Notes: generated by a model from the letters alone, not told the origin. Numbered from the stretch's first letter, positions 45,718 to 59,130 are shown. The stretch: 64,000 nt of DNA from Cunninghamia lanceolata (GCA_027924645.1 BSBN01000297.1:8184001-8248000); one strand, 5' to 3'. A program made the numbers and translations.

Positions 45718-48700
45718 CTAAAATAATACTAAAAATTATTTCCCTTTCCCTTGCTTTACCCTTTAGCCTACAGGGAATGGGAATAGGCTAGAAGTCTTCT
45801 CCATGGCTAGATACTTGTTCCTTACATCAACACTTTGGAGGGGGGAGGGGCAAATGAGACATCCCCTCTCATCCTCCTTCTATCTAAAATAATCTAAGAC
45901 ATCCTCTTATTTTTTGCTGAAAATGAGGACATCCTAGCATCCTTTGGCCATCCCGAAGACATCAAGGCAGCCCCCACATCAAACATGTAAATATAACAAA
46001 AGAAAATTAAAAAAAATTTAAAACAAAAAAGCCCTAAAAGGGAAACCCCCAACACAATATAATTTAAACGCTATGCCCATTGCTATTTTGCTATGTTACC
46101 AATTCTTCCCTACAAACCTTTGAATTCAGGTGCAATCTGCTCTGGGTTCAAATATTGGTTCAATGCAGGTTAGGAGACATCTAGGAGCCAATTTGCAGCC
46201 TATGGGTTCGTCCTGGACAAACCCATGTTGAATCCGACAACATTTGATGGATTCTGCAACAAACTCGCAATCGTTCAGCCTTCTTTTTTGCTTTTTTTAA
46301 TCACTCAAGCAAATTTTTAATCACTCAAGCAAATCTTTACTTGACTAGATTTGGATTGGGGCAATTATCCTCTGCCACATCACTAGTCTTTTAATCTTGT
46401 TGGATCGAAGCCTCTATAGCATTTATCTTGGGAGTTGACGGTTTCTCCTATACACAACCTTCTCGCTTTTCACCATTGCATCTATGTTCTATTTCACAAG
46501 CATTATAGTGACTCTAATGTGCATAGTTGTGAGTACAGCCTTTAAAAATCTATGGAATTTGTCTACCTCATCACTCCTCTCGTTCTACTCTTGTTATTGG
46601 CACAAGGAGTTTTCAATCTTTTTGTTACTTTCCTCGCCCTATCTCAAGGGTTCCACGATGGGATTGTAGTGTAGTCAAGTGAACTTTTTAAATTGTTTTT
46701 TAATTATCTACAATATTATAGATGAAAAGTTCACAGTTGACTATTTAGTTTATTTATTTATAATTTATTATTATGTTTTATATTAATTTTATTAATATTG
46801 TATAAGGTTCATAAATATTTCTATACATTAAAAATATTAGGGAAATATGTATATTTTTGTTATCAGGCTGAAAATATGTATATATTTATGATTTTTATAT
46901 GTTTTTGTATGGACGAACCCAATCCCAATTTACTAAATTTGCGAACCGAACCAGCAAACCCAAAGCGGAATCCAAACCAAGATCAATAACTTAGCTATTT
47001 TGCATTCACCAATAGAGGAGAAAAAGAAAAGAGAAGAGAAAAACAGAAGAGGAAAAGGAAAAGGAAGAAGAACAATTTTTGAGATATCAATATGATAATT
47101 ACTTTCATTTTTAAGCTTGTTGCTCAATGTACCTTTGTACCATGCATGATACAACATTTATTTTTTTGTCATCTCTCACTATAAATCATGCTTCATATTA
47201 TGTCTATTATTATCAATCTATCAAATGGATTATGAAATCAATGAATTGTTATTGTATTTTATAAAATTTAGGTTTGTTTTTTAGTTTACTTAAGTTACTT
47301 TTAGGCATTTTTAATTTATTTGTATTTTAAAAATTCAAATATTAATTTTTATATATTATTTTAATAGATGTCCCAAAAATAGGAAAAAAATGGCCTTCCT
47401 CATCCCCCATACCCAATACTTGTAGAAACATTGCTAAAAACTCCTCAAACCAGTATTACAAACTTCAAAAATATATTTATAAAGCTAAGTTTCAGCACAC
47501 AAAACTTCCAAAAACTTCTAGAAAACAAATGGAAATGCTTCTTAACTTGTACAAAACATTTAAATAAGTTTCTACCTACTCTCTAATCATGTAGTGCCAT
47601 GCAAGGCGCTTCCTAAATTTCTATGCAGGCAATGCCTAGAATTTTAGGAGCATTTTCTTTGGAGGGAGGTCTCATTAATTGTTTTTATTGCTGCTTATTT
47701 TTTGAAAGTGCAGCTACTCTTTCTTTTCTAGAAGAAGATTCCAAATATATTTTGGGTTGTTTAAAAACTATGAATGGGGCAATCCGTTCCTTAAACAGAT
47801 TATTAATAATCTGAAACAGACCCTGAAAATAATCAAAATTCATTTGGTTAAGATGACCAACTATACTGCTTAGTTCATGAGACCAAAGAAGAGCTTTAGA
47901 TATAATTTTTACCTCATTAACACAGAATTGGGCAAGACAAAAATGCAGAGTCAGATGCCAAACAAGGGAAACCCGCGCAGTAGGGCTCACATATGATTCA
48001 GAGTCTTTCAGACATCCTAGGGCCACACCAATTGAAGAACGAATCCCAAGGGAGAGTTTTGATTTAACATGAAATAATGCAACAGTTTCAACCACAAATT
48101 GTGGGACATGTTACTAAGACATGTTTGCTTTGGTATGTAACCATCACATACAAGACAAAGTAGCAAAACTGAGTGTCCAAGGGGAACTTAAATAGGTTTT
48201 TCTTCTGTCTTTTCATATGGGAGGCATTTAGAAACCTCTATATAAATCTTTTGCTCATCCCTTGGCATAAATATATCCCATATGCCTCACGTAAAAGAAC
48301 TGAAGAAGATTGGAGAAGATTCAAGTATTGCCAAGAGTGATGTAAAGGTGTTCTTGAAGTAGCAGATGATGGCAACAGCAAAAAGCAATAGTCAAGTATG
48401 TTGAATGAAAGAGTTAATGCATGGCAAGGCATGCTAGAAGGTATTGTGGAGGTGATAAGAGTGTTTCTCCGAGTTTCTAGGACAGGGGTACGGGGTTTCA
48501 GGGACAGCAAAAAATTCTTAATTTTGGGGACAGCAAGGGGACAACTAATAAAAATATATTTATACAAACATATATAGTATTAAAATATATAAAAATAACC
48601 ATTATTTGCACAAAATTAAATACAAAATTGAGAATTGATAATTCAATGTCAATTCTCAAATCATAAACGTTGATGATAAATCAAAATAGTTTATATCATA

Positions 48701-48967
48701 GTAACATTACTTGGAATTGGGATTGACTCAGCAAACCAAAAGTATAAATGGAATTCAATTACAAGAGATATAATTGGGAAAAACATTTTCCTTTTGGCAC
48801 ATCACAAAAAGAAATTGACAAGCAAGAGGTATTAATCACAACGTATCCAACTATGATGTTTTATCAAGATTCAACTGCATAGTTTTTGAGTCAAACTTAT
48901 TGACCCATATTTCATGAGTAATGGTTCAAACAAACCCATCTCTCATGAGCATGAATGGTCCACTTCT

Positions 48968-49040
48968 AGAAGATCACCCATCTCACTACTACTCTAACTC
49001 AAGTGCGCTTAACCATGGAGTTTCCCCCAAGATCAAGCCC
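48968..49040 (-). pseudogene. 5S rRNA-like unit A1, truncated
   Basis: Reverse complement of the plant 5S gene body: agatcacccat, ctactactct, gcgcttaacc, ggagttt. The 3' part of the gene (start of the plus-strand segment) is missing. Confidence 0.6.
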
Positions 49041-49302
49041 ACTTTGCTTGCTACCCCATTTGTAAAACCTTCATCAAGCGTTGTGCCTTATGAACCATTC
49101 ATTATAGACCCCCTTTAGTTCATCCAATGACAAGCAAGAGGTATTTTTCACAATGTATCAAATTATAATGTTTTATCAGGATTCAACTGTGTAGTTTTTA
49201 AGTCAAACTCATTGACCCATATTTCATGAGTAGTGGTTCACACAAAAACATTTCTCATGAGCATGAATGGTCCACTTTCATTGCATCTAGGTGATGCTCA
49301 AA

Positions 49303-49405
49303 GGGGTGAAGCATTGGGACTTCCCAAGAGATCACCCATCCCAGTACTACTCCAACTCAAGAACACTTAACCATGGAGTTTCCCTTAAGATCAAGCCAAC
49401 TTAGC
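49303..49405 (-). pseudogene. 5S rRNA-like unit A2, best preserved
   Basis: The plus strand reads gggacttcccaagagatcac, ccatcccagtactactcc, then caagaacacttaacc and ggagttt. This follows the complement of plant 5S rRNA over about 90 bases, including the internal control region, with many substitutions. Confidence 0.7.
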
Positions 49406-49662
49406 TTGCTACACCATTTGCAAAACCTTCAGCAAGTGTTGTGCCTTATGAACCATTCATATAGAGCCCCTTTAGCTCATACAATGACAAGGAGGTATTT
49501 TTCACAATGTATCAAATTATGATGTTTAATTAGGATTCACCTATGTAGTTTTTGAGTCAAATTTATTGACACATATTTCATCAGTAGCAGTTCGCACAAA
49601 CCCATCTCTTACGAGCATGAATGGTCCACTTAGCACTTGTTGCATCTAGGTGATGCTCACAG

Positions 49663-49742
49663 AGATGAAGCATCAAGACTCTGAGAGGCCACCCATCCCA
49701 ATACTACTCCAACTCAAGCACGCTTAACCATGCAGTTTCACC
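49663..49742 (-). pseudogene. 5S rRNA-like unit A3
   Basis: Plus-strand phrases gaggccacccatcccaatac, tactccaactcaagcacgct and taacc. The centre-to-centre spacing to unit A2 is about 350 bp. Confidence 0.65.
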
Positions 49743-51236
49743 CATTTTTTGTTTTCTAAAATTAGAGCAAGGGTTTGGGGGCAATAATCCCTCATCAAGG
49801 TTGAGGAGCAATGCCCCTCACAGGGTCTGCGAGTAGCACCCACCACTGAGCCCATATTAAGGACTATGAAGCCACAAGGACCTCCATGGTACATACCAAT
49901 TTTCCTTCTTGCTTGCAAAAGCAAATTGTAACAATGCAAATAACAAATGATGAAAACAAAAAAAATTGAATGTGAGCTAGCATCTTTGGGGATGAAATAA
50001 CATTCTTTTATGTTGGGGTGCCTTGCTGTGTGTTAGGTTTTTTTTATTTTCAGTTTTAAGTTTTATTTTAACAGGACCAAGTTTGATCATAACAGGACAT
50101 CATAGGGACTTCAGAGACGGCAAGTTGTCCCCACAAGGTTCCCACAGAAGGGGGGCATACTAGGAAATTCCCATGGACATCTTTGAAAACAATATTGGGA
50201 TGGGGAGAGGATATTTTGTCCCCATCCCCCAAGCATCCCCAGGCAGGGAAATGTTAGAAAAACTATGGTACATAGAATGCTAGCAAAATCTAAGACACAT
50301 ATGTAGGCTCGAATTGAACAATTGGCATATAAGAACGTGCAAGATGATAGTGGAGATGAAGAAGCATAACTTGCCTTTCCTAGAGTTTTCCTAAGTTAAG
50401 TTTCTCCGGATAAAATCTACGTTTATCTCTTTTTTAAGAGTGGTTTAATAATGATTCATTACCTTGCCTTCTTTCATTCCATGCAGAAACTTCATTAACT
50501 CGAGCACTTAAGGAAGTGTCTAATTGATACATTCAGCAGATGTTACTCGTTCATAACAGCAAATAGAGGTTGCATGCAATCTCACATAAGTTAAAAAGTC
50601 ACCATACTCTGTTGCGCTATTGAACTCTTAACATGTTTCTAGTGGCATACAAATATGAAATGTGATATATAGGAATTGCAGAAATGTATGTAAGCACGTC
50701 CACAATTGCATAATTGATATATAATGTAGATGGCAATCTTAGACCCATGATAACATCAGTTTGCAGCCATAGATTGTTGTTTCAAATTTCAATAGCACAA
50801 AACTTTGAAACAACAAACAAGGAATGGCATATCCATGTTGGTAAATCGTGCATTTTGAATATCCAGGTCTAACGGATCAAATAACCCCCTCATGGAGCTA
50901 CACCGTAAGAGGTCTGTAGAGTTTGATGCACAGAAAAACATTTTGAAAGCCTGAAAATGGGCTTCCAGTCTACAAGAAATACTGGAATTCAAAACTAGAC
51001 GGTTAGAAAAGCTTTGTTGGTAGAAAGTAAGAAAATTTCGAATTGGAAAGGAACTCGTAACAATAGACGGCCAGTAGCTCACCAGTAGAGTACTCCAGCA
51101 GGCACAATGGAGGCCCTAGTCTTCAAGCCTAGAAATCCATGGAAAATGATGAAACTAATGTCTTTCTGATGAAAACACACTTTTAAATGCCTTCCCTAAT
51201 TCGTTGTAAATTTTTAGTCTTTAATCGCTAAGCAAG
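49743..51236. other. No gene recognised in copy A between 5S units and exon-1 region
   Basis: A 97-codon minus frame (50789-51082) is kept in copy B at 61559-61849 but shows no domain. Its conservation is explained by the duplication. Confidence 0.5.
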
Positions 51237-51328
51237 AGAAATGAAAAGAAAGTTTTTAATGATTCCACAAGACCATGTAGTCTATGGGACCCGGAAGCAA
51301 AATTGAACCGCTCAAAACAAAAGCACCA

Positions 51329-51348
51329 CCCTAAACCCTAAACCCTAA
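51329..51348. promoter_or_regulatory. Telobox-type repeat, three CCCTAAA-like units
   Basis: ccctaaaccctaaaccctaa. A degenerate copy lies near 51833 and an exact one at 62097-62116. Such AAACCCTA motifs occur as cis-elements near plant promoters and first introns; here it is in intron 1 of the RNase H gene. A role is not shown. Confidence 0.55.
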
Positions 51349-51655
51349 TTCATTGTAAATTTTCAATCTCTAATAACTGCCGAAGAGACCTAGTTTTGTT
51401 TATCTTTTGTCCTTAAAATTGTATCCAATAAGGAATTGCAAAACTTTTTGACATTAGTTATATAAGACTTCTACATGAAAAATTATTTGTGTTTTAATTC
51501 ACTTCATCTTAAATTTGTCTGACAAAATTCCGTTGCTCTGCCTGACAATCTTGGCTGTACGCGCCCACTGAATAGTTTTTTTTTTTAAATGAAACATACC
51601 CACTTTGTTGATAAATAGGGTTTGAAAAAGGCATAGGAAGGAAAAACAAAAGCAT

Positions 51656-51735
51656 CTGACACTTGCAGTCGTTCCAGTTATCGTAAATGCCAAGGCATCC
51701 GCCCCTCCCCATGCATGGTACTTTGAACCAACCAT
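51656..51735 (-). pseudogene. RNase H first exon, broken copy
   Basis: Homologous to 52162-52242 but 80 bp instead of 81. The start reads MVGSKYHAW, after which the frame is lost; the family sequence GIYDNWNDCKCQ continues in another frame. The donor GT is AT here (CAG|ATGCT). It could not serve as a first exon of the normal protein. The intact copy lies 507 bp to the right. Confidence 0.85.
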
Positions 51736-52161
51736 TATGAAATGAAATGAAAGTTTTTAATTACTTCCACGAGGCAATGCAGTCTATGGGACCCAGAAAC
51801 AAAACTGAACCACTCAAAAATAAAGCGCCACCCTAAACCCTAAACCGTAATTCATTGTAAATTTTCAATCTCTAATAACTGCCGAAGAGACCTTGTTTTG
51901 TTTATCTTTTGTCCTTAAAATTGTATCCAATAAGGAATTGTAAAACTTTTTGACATTAGTTATATAAGACTTCTACATGAAAAATGATTTGTGTTTTAAT
52001 AATTCACTTCAGCTAAAATTTGTCCAACAGAATTCCGTCGTTCTGCCTGACAATCTTGGTTGTACACGCCCACTGAATAGGTTTTTTTTTTTAAATGAAA
52101 CATACCCACTTTGTTGATAAATAGGATTTGAAAAAGGCATAGGGAGGAAAAACAAAGGCAC

Positions 52162-52242
52162 CTGACGCTTGCAGTTGTTCCAGTTATCGTAAATGCCAAC
52201 GCTTCGGCCCCTCCCCACTGCATAGTACTTTGAACCAGACAT
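52162..52242 (-). CDS. RNase H1 N-terminal domain, first exon, copy A
   Basis: 81 bp, 27 codons: MSGSKYYAVGRGRSVGIYDN then WNNCKRQ. It matches the start of the RNase H1 hybrid-binding domain (family pattern YYAV..GR..GIY..W..C..QV.GF), which grips RNA:DNA hybrids. Donor CAG|GTGCC, phase 0. The ATG at 52242 is chosen because a TATA box stands 109-118 bp upstream and no upstream coding continuity was seen; no organelle transit peptide is visible. The next exon is one of the three copies at 33.7-34.5 kb, about 17.7 kb away. A near-identical first exon with its own TATA box lies at 62426-62506. Confidence 0.82.
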
Positions 52243-52350
52243 TATCAATTCCTCTATTTCACTGGATACTGCGCCTTACCCGCATGGAAGAATACGCTCT
52301 CTACTCTGCTACGTCGCTAATATATTTGAAAAACTTGCTCCCCTTTCTTC

Positions 52351-52360
52351 TTTTATAAAG
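52351..52360 (-). promoter_or_regulatory. TATA box upstream of first exon, copy A
   Basis: Minus strand CTTTATAAAA, about 110 bp before the ATG at 52242. Conserved in copy B at 62609-62618. Confidence 0.65.
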
Positions 52361-53640
52361 TGAATTAACGAGTTACGAGAGAAGGTGGCAACATATTTCC
52401 TTGAAGTTTATTGTTGCTTTGTAACGGATTGAGTTCCCTTTTTCTCTTGAAGTATAAGTGTGAAAGAGAGTCTCTTGAAGTCGGGTCAGAATACAAGTAT
52501 TTTGATCTATACTTTCACAATAAATCTAGTTGGGACGCAAATAGGACAAAAAGGACATAAAGGGGATAGAGAGCTCTCTATACGCTTAAACCAAGTGGAA
52601 TGTCAAGTTATGGAATTGGAAGACCACCAAGTTCTTCTTTGGTTGATTTGTCACACGAGTGGTTTTATATTGCTACGAGGTATGGGTTAGTGGTACATCA
52701 AGTTTAAAATGGAGACAAATAGAAAATATCCAAAACTCCCCTATTATTAGCAATTTCAAAATTAAAGCTTCAATTGCTTGTGAAATTATCCTTGCAAAGG
52801 TAGGAACTTCCCTTTAGAAGCAACTGCTAAGAGCAAGTTGTTATGTTTGTCATGTCCCCATATCAACAATTGATAATTAATCGATTATGTACTATTCATT
52901 TAATCAAAGATATGAATGACATTAAATCAATAGTAAAAACATTTAAATAATAAATTAAATATTATATTATAAATATTAAATATTGTTATCAATATAAATA
53001 TAAATATTAATTATTATTATACAATAATATAAATATAATAATAAATATATGTAATAATTTATATATATTAAATATCATTATTATCATTTATTATATAATA
53101 ATATAATATTAATGAAGATATTATATAAATATTATTAAATTAGATATTATATAGTAACAATATATAATTATAAATATAAGTAATATAAACATAAATATTT
53201 ATATAAAGTGCATCATGTAAGTCAAGTAATATAAATATTAATATTTATATAAGAGCAATGATGACTTGCATATAAGACAAGTCTTATTAAAAGAGAGACT
53301 AATAAAAAAAAAAAGTAATAGCTTACGTAGTATATAAGCAGCGCTTCATACATCTAAAGGCAAAGCTAGATCTATATAGAGGTCAGAAAAATTGAAGGCT
53401 GCGATTACTATTTTATTAGAAGACAAAACTATTAAGAAGGGCCACGATTTGGTAAAGCTGCGATCCATTTGGAGAGTTGCATCCATTTGGAAAGACATGA
53501 CCACTGGCCACCTTCTAGCCATATAAAGAGGGATTTAGAACATCCATTGAAGGGGAATACACAGCATAATCTGGTATACACTTCAAATGACAATTTTGGA
53601 TCGAATCTCATCAATTATAATTTGCTGGTATATGCCCTAG
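52361..53640. other. Upstream flank, then LTR-like AT-rich tract
   Basis: Up to about 52850 this is the region upstream of the RNase H promoter. From 52853 (catgtccccatatcaaca) a plus-strand LTR start of the ATGTCCCC group seems to begin, followed by about 350 bp of almost pure A and T. Copy B lacks the first 25-30 bases of this LTR start. No frames of note. Confidence 0.45.
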
Positions 53641-55085
53641 ATTGACCAAAAACACTCAGATCTGAATTGGGAAAGTTATGACAGCATCAAACATAAATTC
53701 TAGAAACCCTTAGAAAGCTGATTCCATTTATTTGCAACTGTTGGAAATGATTACAAACTATTTTCAGAGCTTCTACAATTGTCAAAACAACTCACAAGCA
53801 ATAATGATGAAACCTTAGACTTGTATGACTGCTGCACAAGTGGCAACTGGCTGATGCAGGGCTGTACGACCACTATGAGACTGAAAACAAGTGGGAAAAT
53901 GGCTGGTACTGCCACTCAAATGATCCTATCCTCTTCCTCAAGCTGGTGCTCCACAAACCCAAGGAATAAGATGATCAATGTTGACAAAATCAGCAGCTGG
54001 GAGTGGATGGAAACATGCATTATTAAAGACTGCACAAGGTCCCAAACTTGCCCAAATCTGATATGGCGATATCCTATGATGATGGCAAACAGCAAAAGGA
54101 GATGAAAGATGGCTGCAATGAAGTTTCCAAGGCTGGAACTGAATAAAGAACCACTGTAATGCTGGTAAATGTCCCAAAATCACCTCCTAACAGCAACAAA
54201 CATGAACGAAACTTGCCCAAACTGAAGTCAAACCCTCCTCCAAGACTGGCGCACCCAAATGAGGGCTAGAAAAGTGTTCTAACAGCAAAAAGAAAGGCAA
54301 ATCTGCACTCCCTAAGGTTGGTGCTCCAAATATTGGTGGTTGGAAATGTGTTTGCAACAATAAATGAAGTCCAAACCCTCTCCAAAATCTTCCAAAATGT
54401 TAGCACTTGCATTAGGACTGCACAATCTACAAGATATGATGTTGATATGCCCCAATAATGACTGAAAAAGCTGATTGCTGCCCTAATGATGAAGAATTAT
54501 TCCCCAAAAATGTTGATTTCACTATAGCAACATTGTAGTAGCAATACAATGTTTCCAAAACCCTCGAAATTCTGAAATCTGCAATGAAACCCTTTAAATC
54601 ATGAACCTCAAATCTGAAAATGATCCAAATTAGCACACATGCAACTCCAGGATGAAATTGCCAATGTTGGAGATGATGTTTTTCGTCCCCAAATCCAATT
54701 GTGAAAATCTTAGAGAGTTTTTGCCCTCCAAGATCCTCAAATCAACCAAGACTTTTCGTTCTCGAAAGCAAATTTGAACACAAAGCTCAAATTCTGAAAA
54801 TTGAATGACAAAATGATGGAAAACATGATGATCCAAATGAAGCCAGGCATCATTCTTTTAAACCTTTCCAAATTGGGCCCTTAATTAAAATTCCCTCCAA
54901 TTAGGATTTAAAAATACTTTTTTATTTTATTCTTAGTATTTAAAAATATTTTTATTTTATTTTTATTTTAAAGTACTTTTTATTTTAATATTAGTGTTTA
55001 GAAACACTTTTTATTTTAATAATACTATTATATAAGTTGCCCCTTAAATTGGAAATCACCGAGCCCAACTTAAAATAATACTAAA
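53640..55085 (-). mobile_element. Diverged copy of the 8596-10040 LTR-like repeat
   Basis: Shares with 8596-10040, in order, phrases such as ccaaatccaa(c/t)tgtgaaaa, gtttttgccctc, a gggccctt boundary into Tn-rich sequence, tatttaaaaata and gagccca/gggccca followed by cttaaaat. The orientation is the same. Its right end runs into the left border of duplication copy B. A 108-codon frame inside has no features. Confidence 0.5.
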
Positions 55086-58000
55086 AATTATTTCCCTTTC
55101 CATTGCTTTACCCTTTAGCCTACAGGGAATGGGAATAGACTAGAAGTCTTCACCATGGCTAGATACTTGTTCCATACATCAACACTTTGGAGGGAGGAGG
55201 GGCAAATGAGATATCCCCTCTCATCCTCCTTCTATCTAAAATAATCTAAGACATCCTCTTATTTTTTGCTGAAAATGAGGACATCCTAGCATCCTTTGGC
55301 CATCCTGAAGACATCAAGGCAGCCCCCACATCAAACATGTAAATATAACAAAAGAAAATTTAAAAAACATTTAAAACAAAAAATAAAAGGGAAAGAGGGA
55401 AACCCCCAACACACAATATAATTTAAAACCTATGCCCATTGCTATTTTGCTATGTTACCAATTCTTCCCTACAAACCTTCGGATTCAGGTGCAATCTGCT
55501 CTGGGTTCGAATATTGGTTCGATGCACGTAAGGAGATGTCTAGGAGCCAATTTGCAGCCTATGGGTTCGTCCTGGACAAACCCATGTTGAATCGGACAAC
55601 ATTTAATGGATTCTGCAACAAACCCACAATTGTTCAGCCTTCTTTTTGCTTTTTTTTAATCACTCAAGCAAATCTTTACTTGACTAGATTTGGATGGGGG
55701 CAATTATCCTCTGCCACATGACTAGTCTTTTAATCTTGTTGGATCGAAGCCTCTGCAGCATTTATCTTGGGAGTTGACAGTTTCCCCCATACACAACCTT
55801 CTCGTTTTTCACCATGGCATCTATGTTCTATTTCACAAGCATTATAGTGATTCTAATGTGCATAGTTGTGAGTACAGCCTTTAAAAATCTATGGAGTTTG
55901 TCTACCTCATCACTCCTCTCGTTCTACTCTTGTTATTGGCACAAGGAGTTTTCAATCTTTTTGTTGCTTTCCTCGCTCTATCTCAAGGGTTCCATGGTGG
56001 GATTGTAGTGTAGTCAAGCGAACTTTTTATATTGTTTTTAAATTATCTACAATACTATAGATGAAACGTTCACAGTTGACTATTTAGTTTATTTATTTAT
56101 AATTTATTATTATGTTCTATATTAATTTTATTAATATTGTATAAGGTTCATAAATATTTCTATACATTAAAAATATTAGGGAAATATGTATATTTTTGTT
56201 ATCAAGCTGAAAATATATATATATTTATGATTTTTATATGTTTTTGTATGGACGAACCCAATCCCAATTTACTAAATTTGAAAGCGGAATCCAAACCAAG
56301 ATCAATAACTTAGCTATTTTGCATTCACCAATAGAGAAGAAAAAGAAAAGAGAAGAGAGAAACAGGAGGAAAAGGAAAAGGAAAAGGAAGAGGAAGAGGA
56401 AGAACAATTTTTGAGATATCAATATAATGATTACTTCAATTTTTGAGCTTGTTGCTCAATGTACCTTTGTACTATGCATGATACAACATTGATTTTTTTG
56501 TCATCTCTCACTATAAATCATGCTTCATATTATGTCTATTATTATCGATTTATCAAATGGATTATGAAATCAATGAATTGTTATTGTATTTTATTAAATT
56601 TAGATTTGTTTTTTAGTTTACTTAAGTTCTTTTTAGGCATTTTAAATTTATTTATATTTTAAAAATTCAAATATTAATTTTTATATATTATTTTAATAGA
56701 TGTCCCAAAAATAGGAAAAAAATGGCCTTCCTCATCCCCCCATACCCAATACTTGTAGAAACATTGCTAAAAACTCCTCAAACCAGTATTACAAACTTCA
56801 AAAATATATTTATAAAGCTAAGTTTCAGCACACAAAACTTCCAAAAACTTCTAGAAAACAAATGGAAATGTTTCTTTAACTTGTACAAAACATTTAAATA
56901 AGTTTCTACCTACTCTCTAATCATGTAGTGCCATGCAAGGTGCTTCCTAAATTTCTATGCAGGCAATGCCTAGAATTTTAGGAGCCTTTTCTTTCGAGGG
57001 AGGTCTCATAAATTGTTTTTATTGCTGCTTATTTTTCCAAAGTGCAGCTACGCTTTCTTTTCTAGAAGAAGATTCCAAATATATTGTGGGTTGTTTAAAA
57101 ACTATGAATGGGGCAATCCGTTCCTTAAATAGATTATTAATAATCTGAAACAGATCCTGAAAATAATCAAAATTCATTTGGTTAAGATGACCAACTATAC
57201 TGCTTAGTTCATGAGACCAAAGAAGAGCTTTAGATATAATGTTTTACCTCATTAACACAGAATTGGGCAAGACAAAAATGCAGAGTCAGATGCAAAACAA
57301 GGGAAACCGGCGTAGTAGGGCTCACATATGATTCAGAGTCTTTCAGACATCCTAGGGCCACACCAATTGAAGAACGAATCCTAAGGGAGAGTTTTGATTT
57401 AACATGAAACAATGCAACAGTTTCAACCACAAATTGTGGGACATGTTACTAAGACATGTTTGCTTTGGTATGAAACCATCACATACAAGACAAAGTAGCA
57501 AAACTGAGTGTCCAAGGGGAAGTTAAATAGTTTCATATGGGAAGCATTTAGAAACCTCTATATAAATCTTTTGCTCATTCCTTGGCATAAATATATCCCG
57601 TATGCCTCACGTAAAAGAACTGAAGAAGATTGGAGAAGATTCAAGTATTGCCAAGAGTGATGTAAAGGTGTTCTTGAAGTAGCAGATGGTGGTAACAGCA
57701 AAAAGCAATAGTCAAGTATGTTGAATGAAAGAGTTAATGCATGGCAAGGCATGCTAGAAAGTACTGTGCAGGTGATAAGAGTGTTTCTCTGAGTTTCTAG
57801 GACAGGGGGACGGGGTTTCAGGGACAGCAAACAATTCTTAATTTTGGGGACAGCAATGGGACAACTAATAAAAATATATTTATACAAACATATATAGTAT
57901 TAAAATATATAAAAATAACAATAATTTGCACAAAATGTACAAAATTAAATACAAAATTGAGAATTGAGAATTCAATGTCAATTCTCAAATCATAAACGTT

Positions 58001-58297
58001 GATGATAAATCAAAATAGTTTATATCATAGTAGCATTACTTGGAATTGGGATTGACTCAGCAAACTAAAAGTATAAATGGAATTCAATTACAAGAGACAT
58101 AATTGGGAAAAACATTTTCCATTTGGCACATCACAAAAAGAAATTGACAAGTAGGAGGTATTAATCGCAATGTATCAAACTATGATGTTTTATCAAGATT
58201 CAATTGCATAGTTTTTGAGTCAAACTTATTGACCCATATTTCATGAGTAATGGTTCAAACAAACCCATCTCTCATTAGCATGAATGGTCCACTTCTA

Positions 58298-58370
58298 GAA
58301 GATCACCCATCTCACTACTACTCTGACTCAAGTGCGCTTAACCATGGAGCTTCCCCCAACATCAAGCCCA
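58298..58370 (-). pseudogene. 5S rRNA-like unit B1, truncated
   Basis: Counterpart of A1 with a few substitutions (ctctgactcaagtgcgctta). The same part of the gene is missing, so the truncation predates the duplication. Confidence 0.6.
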
Positions 58371-58601
58371 CTTCACTTGCTACTCCATTTGCAAAACCTT
58401 CATCAAGCGTTGTGCCTTATGAAACATTCATTATAGAGCCCCTATTTTTCACAATGTATCAAATTATAATGTTTTATCAAGATGCAACTGTGTAGTTTTT
58501 AAGTCAAACTCATTGACCCATATTTCATGAGTAGTGGTTCACACGAAACCATTTCTCATGAGCATGAATGGTTTACTTTCATTGCATCTAGGTGATGCTC
58601 A

Positions 58602-58705
58602 AAGGGGTGAAGCATTGGGACTTCCCAAGAGATCACCCATCCCAGTACTACTCCAACTCAAGAACACTTAACCATGGAGTTTCCCTTAAGATCAAGCCAA
58701 CTTAG
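58602..58705 (-). pseudogene. 5S rRNA-like unit B2
   Basis: Counterpart of A2, nearly identical (gggacttcccaagagatcac). The spacer before it is shorter than in A because of a deletion near 58440. Confidence 0.7.
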
Positions 58706-58960
58706 CTTGCTACACCATTTGCAAAACCTTCAGCAAGTGTTGTGCCTTATGAACCATTCATATAGAGCCCCTTTAGCTCATCCAATGACAAGGAGGTATT
58801 TTTCATAATGTATCAAAATATGATGTTTAATTAGGATTTCCCTATGTAGTTTTTGAGTCAAATTTATTGACATATATTTCATTAGTAGCAGTTCACACAA
58901 ACCCATCTCTTACGAGCATGAACGGTCCACTTAGCACTCATTGCATCTAGGTGATGCTCA

Positions 58961-59042
58961 CAGAGATGAAGCATCAAGACTCTGAGAGGCCACCCATCCC
59001 AATACTACTCCAACTCAAGCACGCTTAACCATGGAGTTTCAC
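58961..59042 (-). pseudogene. 5S rRNA-like unit B3
   Basis: Counterpart of A3; keeps gcttaaccatggagttt, which A3 has as gcagttt. Confidence 0.65.
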
Positions 59043-59130
59043 CCACTTTTTGTTTTCTAAAATTAGAGCAAGGGTTTGGGGGCAATAATCCCTCATCAAG
59101 GTTGAGGAACAATGCCCCTCACAAGGTCTG

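Larger units (their letters stand above)
51237..52245 (-). repeat. Exon-1 region duplicated in tandem within copy A
   Basis: A unit of about 505 bp occurs twice (from about 51237 and 51743), each with a telobox stretch, intron sequence and a first-exon copy. Copy B has the unit once, so the extra unit arose in A or was lost in B. Confidence 0.88.
45720..53147. repeat. Segmental duplication, copy A
   Basis: Matches 55073-63458 along its length at high identity. Both start at aaaataatactaaaaatta and diverge after attaaattagata. The copy contains three 5S-like units, a telobox stretch, two tandem copies of the first-exon region and the promoter of the RNase H gene. Between 45900 and 48900 only short frames without family features occur; the same frames appear in copy B because of the duplication. 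Confidence 0.93.

Noticed and set aside
47685..48095. 136-codon minus frame, partly repeated at 57230-57430
   Set aside because: The copy in B is broken by a single-base change and no family features are visible.
50789..51082. 97-codon minus-strand frame kept in both A and B (61559-61849), considered as the missing linker exon
   Set aside because: Its conservation follows from the recent duplication; no domain, and the 3' border lacks a convincing donor.
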